Of a stretch of DNA of 64,000 nt, positions 62,435 to 64,000 are shown one piece after another. A program made the position numbers and the translations under genes. The notes beneath the pieces were generated by a model. It was not told the origin of the DNA. It saw nothing but the letters and a program-made list of their open reading frames with translations, and did no database searches. Origin of the DNA: Desulfurococcus sp. (GTDB lineage Archaea > Thermoproteota > Thermoprotei_A > Sulfolobales > Desulfurococcaceae); contig JAPNUX010000005.1 of assembly GCA_026626905.1 (NCBI GenBank), positions 16,176 to 80,175 of the forward strand, read 5' to 3'. Every line of letters begins with the position of its first letter. Position 1 is the stretch's first letter.

Positions 62435-62996
62435 GCTACTCCTACTTACAGGTAATAGACACAAGTATCTTGAAATATCCAGCGTGGCGAGAGAATACGG
62501 GGTCGAAATTAAGCAGTTTAAGGGCTTGAAGATTGAGATCCAGGATGAGGATCTAGCTAGAATAGCGTTAACAGCTGCTTTAATGGGCTACTCAATTCTA
62601 AGAAAACCTGTAGTAGTAGAAGATGCAGGCTTATTCGTGAAGGCTTTAAATGGTTTTCCAGGACCCTACAGCAGCTACGTCTACAAGACTATTGGAGTCA
62701 AAGGTTTACTAAAGCTCATGGAGGGAGTTGAAGATAGAGAAGCATGCTTCAAGTCTGTAGCTGTCGCTGTACTGAGTGACGGGTTAGTTGTAAAAGGAGA
62801 AGGAGAGACCTGCGGGTATATAACTCTGGAGCCTAAGGGTAGCGGTGGCTTTGGCTTCGACCCCATCTTCACGCCCCTCGACAAGCCTGATAAAACTTTC
62901 GCTGAAATGAGTGTTGATGAAAAGAACAAGTACAGTCATAGAGCTAAAGCTGTGAGAAGAATCTTCGAGGAGATAAAAAGTATTGCAGGCTACTAG
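62427..62996 (+). CDS. XTP/dITP pyrophosphatase (RdgB/HAM1 family)
   Basis: A 189-residue house-cleaning enzyme that removes deaminated purine nucleotides. It shows the TGNRHKYLEI start, VVEDAGLFVKALNGFPGPYSSY and the GSGGFGFDPIF segment, with AEMSVDEKNKYSHRAKA near the end, all diagnostic. TTG start overlapping bud32. At high temperature deamination is fast, so such an enzyme is expected. Confidence 0.95.
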   Translation: MIKLLLLTGNRHKYLEISSVAREYGVEIKQFKGLKIEIQDEDLARIALTAALMGYSILRKPVVVEDAGLFVKALNGFPGPYSSYVYKTIGVKGLLKLMEGVEDREACFKSVAVAVLSDGLVVKGEGETCGYITLEPKGSGGFGFDPIFTPLDKPDKTFAEMSVDEKNKYSHRAKAVRRIFEEIKSIAGY

Positions 62997-63091
62997 TGAG
63001 CTGAGACTACATATTTAAAAGCCACCTTCTAATTTCGAGTAGTATAGGCTTTAAAGCAGCACCTGCTACTAAAGGTCAGGGGTTTAGAGGC

Positions 63092-63574
63092 ATGAACAAG
63101 AAGAGGGATAGAGGGCAGTCACACTCCACGAGGCCTGCGAGGGCAGGCCCACCCCGCTGGCTGAAGCTAGAGATGAGTCCAAGCGACGTAGAGCTACTAG
63201 TAGTCGAGTTGGCTAGAAAAGGGTATCCTCCATCAATGATTGGAGTTATACTAAGAGATCAATACGGTATCCCACTGGTGAAACAGGTTACAGGTAGAAG
63301 GCTAACAGAGATACTCGAGAAGCACGGCGTTAAGATATCAATACCCGAGGATTTAATGTCGCTCATCCGGAAGGCAATAAACCTGAGAAGACACTTAGAG
63401 GAGCACCCGAAAGACAAGCACAGTAAGAAGGGGCTAATAGAAGTAGAATCCAAGATACACCGGCTGGTAAAGTACTATAAGAGGATTGGGAAGCTACCAC
63501 ACGACTGGGTATACGATCCCGAGAAAGCCAAACTACTCGTCTCCCAAGGCATATACTCGATCACCCATCGGTAG
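63092..63574 (+). CDS. rps15: 30S ribosomal protein S15
   Basis: A 160-residue small-subunit protein in its archaeal form with an N-terminal extension ([17 protein letters not shown]) and the core [40 protein letters not shown] start after GAGGC. It has its own promoter: CATATTTAAAAGCC lies near 63014-63027. Some archaeal relatives of this gene cluster carry it next to RdgB or secretion genes. Confidence 0.96.
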   Translation: MNKKRDRGQSHSTRPARAGPPRWLKLEMSPSDVELLVVELARKGYPPSMIGVILRDQYGIPLVKQVTGRRLTEILEKHGVKISIPEDLMSLIRKAINLRRHLEEHPKDKHSKKGLIEVESKIHRLVKYYKRIGKLPHDWVYDPEKAKLLVSQGIYSITHR

Positions 63575-63725
63575 TCGAGTTAGACGGCTTGAAATACCCT
63601 TTGTCTCCGTAGAGCACTACCTTCGCTGAGAGTAAGACTAGGAGAAGGATACCCAGCTATAAGTCAACGGCACCCTCAACATATTTTACATTAAATAGAG
63701 ATTAGAGTACAATGGGAGTTTCATT

Positions 63726-64000
63726 ATGTGCGATATGATAGTAGCACTCTCTAACTCAACAGCTGGTAGCCTAGTTATCTTCGGTAAGAATAGCGATAGA
63801 GAGCCGAATGAACCTCAGATCCTGGAATTTGTTCCTCGCGTGAAGCGCAGCGAGGATGTAGTTAAAGCAACCAGCGGCTTTGTAAAGCATGTCAAAGAGA
63901 CTTACGCTGTACTACTGTCTCGTCCATGGTGGACTTATGGTGCTGAAATGGGAGTTAATGAGCATGGAGTAGTAATGGGTAACGTAGCGGTTTTCACTAG
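63726..64000 (+). CDS. C69 family peptidase / secernin-like protein, N-terminal fragment
   Basis: The start of a gene that leaves the window at the right edge; 91 complete codons are visible. It begins MCDMIVALSNSTAGSLVIF, followed by KNSDREPNEPQ, the marks of family C69 dipeptidases and secernins, Ntn hydrolases in which Cys2 becomes the N-terminal nucleophile. RPWWTYGAEMGVNEHGVVMGN also matches. ATG start with GGGAG seven bases upstream. In the 151-base gap after S15 the AT-rich ATATTTTACATTAAATAG near 63681-63698 probably holds its promoter. Confidence 0.85.
   Translation, partial: MCDMIVALSNSTAGSLVIFGKNSDREPNEPQILEFVPRVKRSEDVVKATSGFVKHVKETYAVLLSRPWWTYGAEMGVNEHGVVMGNVAVFT

Overview
The window is chromosomal DNA from a hyperthermophilic archaeon of the Thermoproteota (crenarchaea), most likely a Desulfurococcaceae member related to Desulfurococcus or Thermosphaera. 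This rests on archaeal ribosomal proteins (S6e, S24e, S27ae, S28e, L7Ae, L18e, L24e, L30e), an archaeal RNA polymerase with undivided RpoB and split RpoA1/RpoA2, an Rpo3 with an iron-sulfur domain, aIF2-gamma, aIF5B, Orc1/Cdc6, Kae1/Bud32, a radical SAM enzyme resembling tetraether lipid synthase, and Sulfolobus-type GlcSTUV and Dpp/Cbt sugar importers. Coding density is very high, there is no gene-free stretch longer than 300 bases, many genes start with TTG or GTG behind a clear GGTG/GGAG ribosome-binding site, and the tRNA genes do not encode CCA. The species assignment is inference.

Layout. 1-4.2 kb: end of glmS, a GH4 glycosidase, PIN nuclease, aIF2-gamma, S6e. 4.4-7.2 kb: aIF5B, L24e, S28e, L7Ae on alternating strands. 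7.3-16 kb: leftward operons for GltX, an unknown protein, isopentenyl-diphosphate isomerase, MEMO, then S2, RpoN, S9, L13, L18e, Rpo3, S11, S4, S13. 16.2 kb: tRNA-Ser. 16.4-27.8 kb: the classic leftward block rpoH-rpoB-rpoA1-rpoA2-L30e-nusA-S12-S7, then tuf and S10. 28 kb: tRNA-Ala and orc1/cdc6, where gene orientation switches from mainly leftward to mainly rightward, a reasonable candidate for a replication origin. 29-37 kb: DUF99, PEP carboxykinase, tRNA-Lys and tRNA-Gln head to head, a class III aminotransferase with a small membrane protein facing a frameshifted Na+/alanine symporter, and the Tes-like radical SAM enzyme.

37-40 kb is the most suggestive cluster: AK6-type adenylate kinase, a circularly permuted GTPase, a small Gly-Gly ubiquitin-like protein, an E1-like adenylyltransferase, and a second Gly-Gly ubiquitin-like protein converging on the E1 gene. 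40-58 kb is a nutrient-uptake region: GH1 beta-glycosidase with a divergent five-gene Dpp/Cbt-type importer, a FucI-like isomerase, a BMP-type nucleoside importer, and a GlcSTUV-type sugar importer whose binding protein and ATPase are broken by two frameshifts and one nonsense codon, followed by an RpiB-like protein. 58.9-64 kb returns to information processing: Rpo7, Spt4, dephospho-CoA kinase, S24e, S27ae, Kae1, Bud32, an NTP pyrophosphatase, S15 and the start of a C69 peptidase.

The window therefore couples the core transcription/translation machinery to a flexible carbohydrate and nucleoside scavenging island. I saw no CRISPR array, transposase, insertion sequence, prophage or rRNA. The three disrupted reading frames all lie in transporter genes, while roughly 70 other genes are open.
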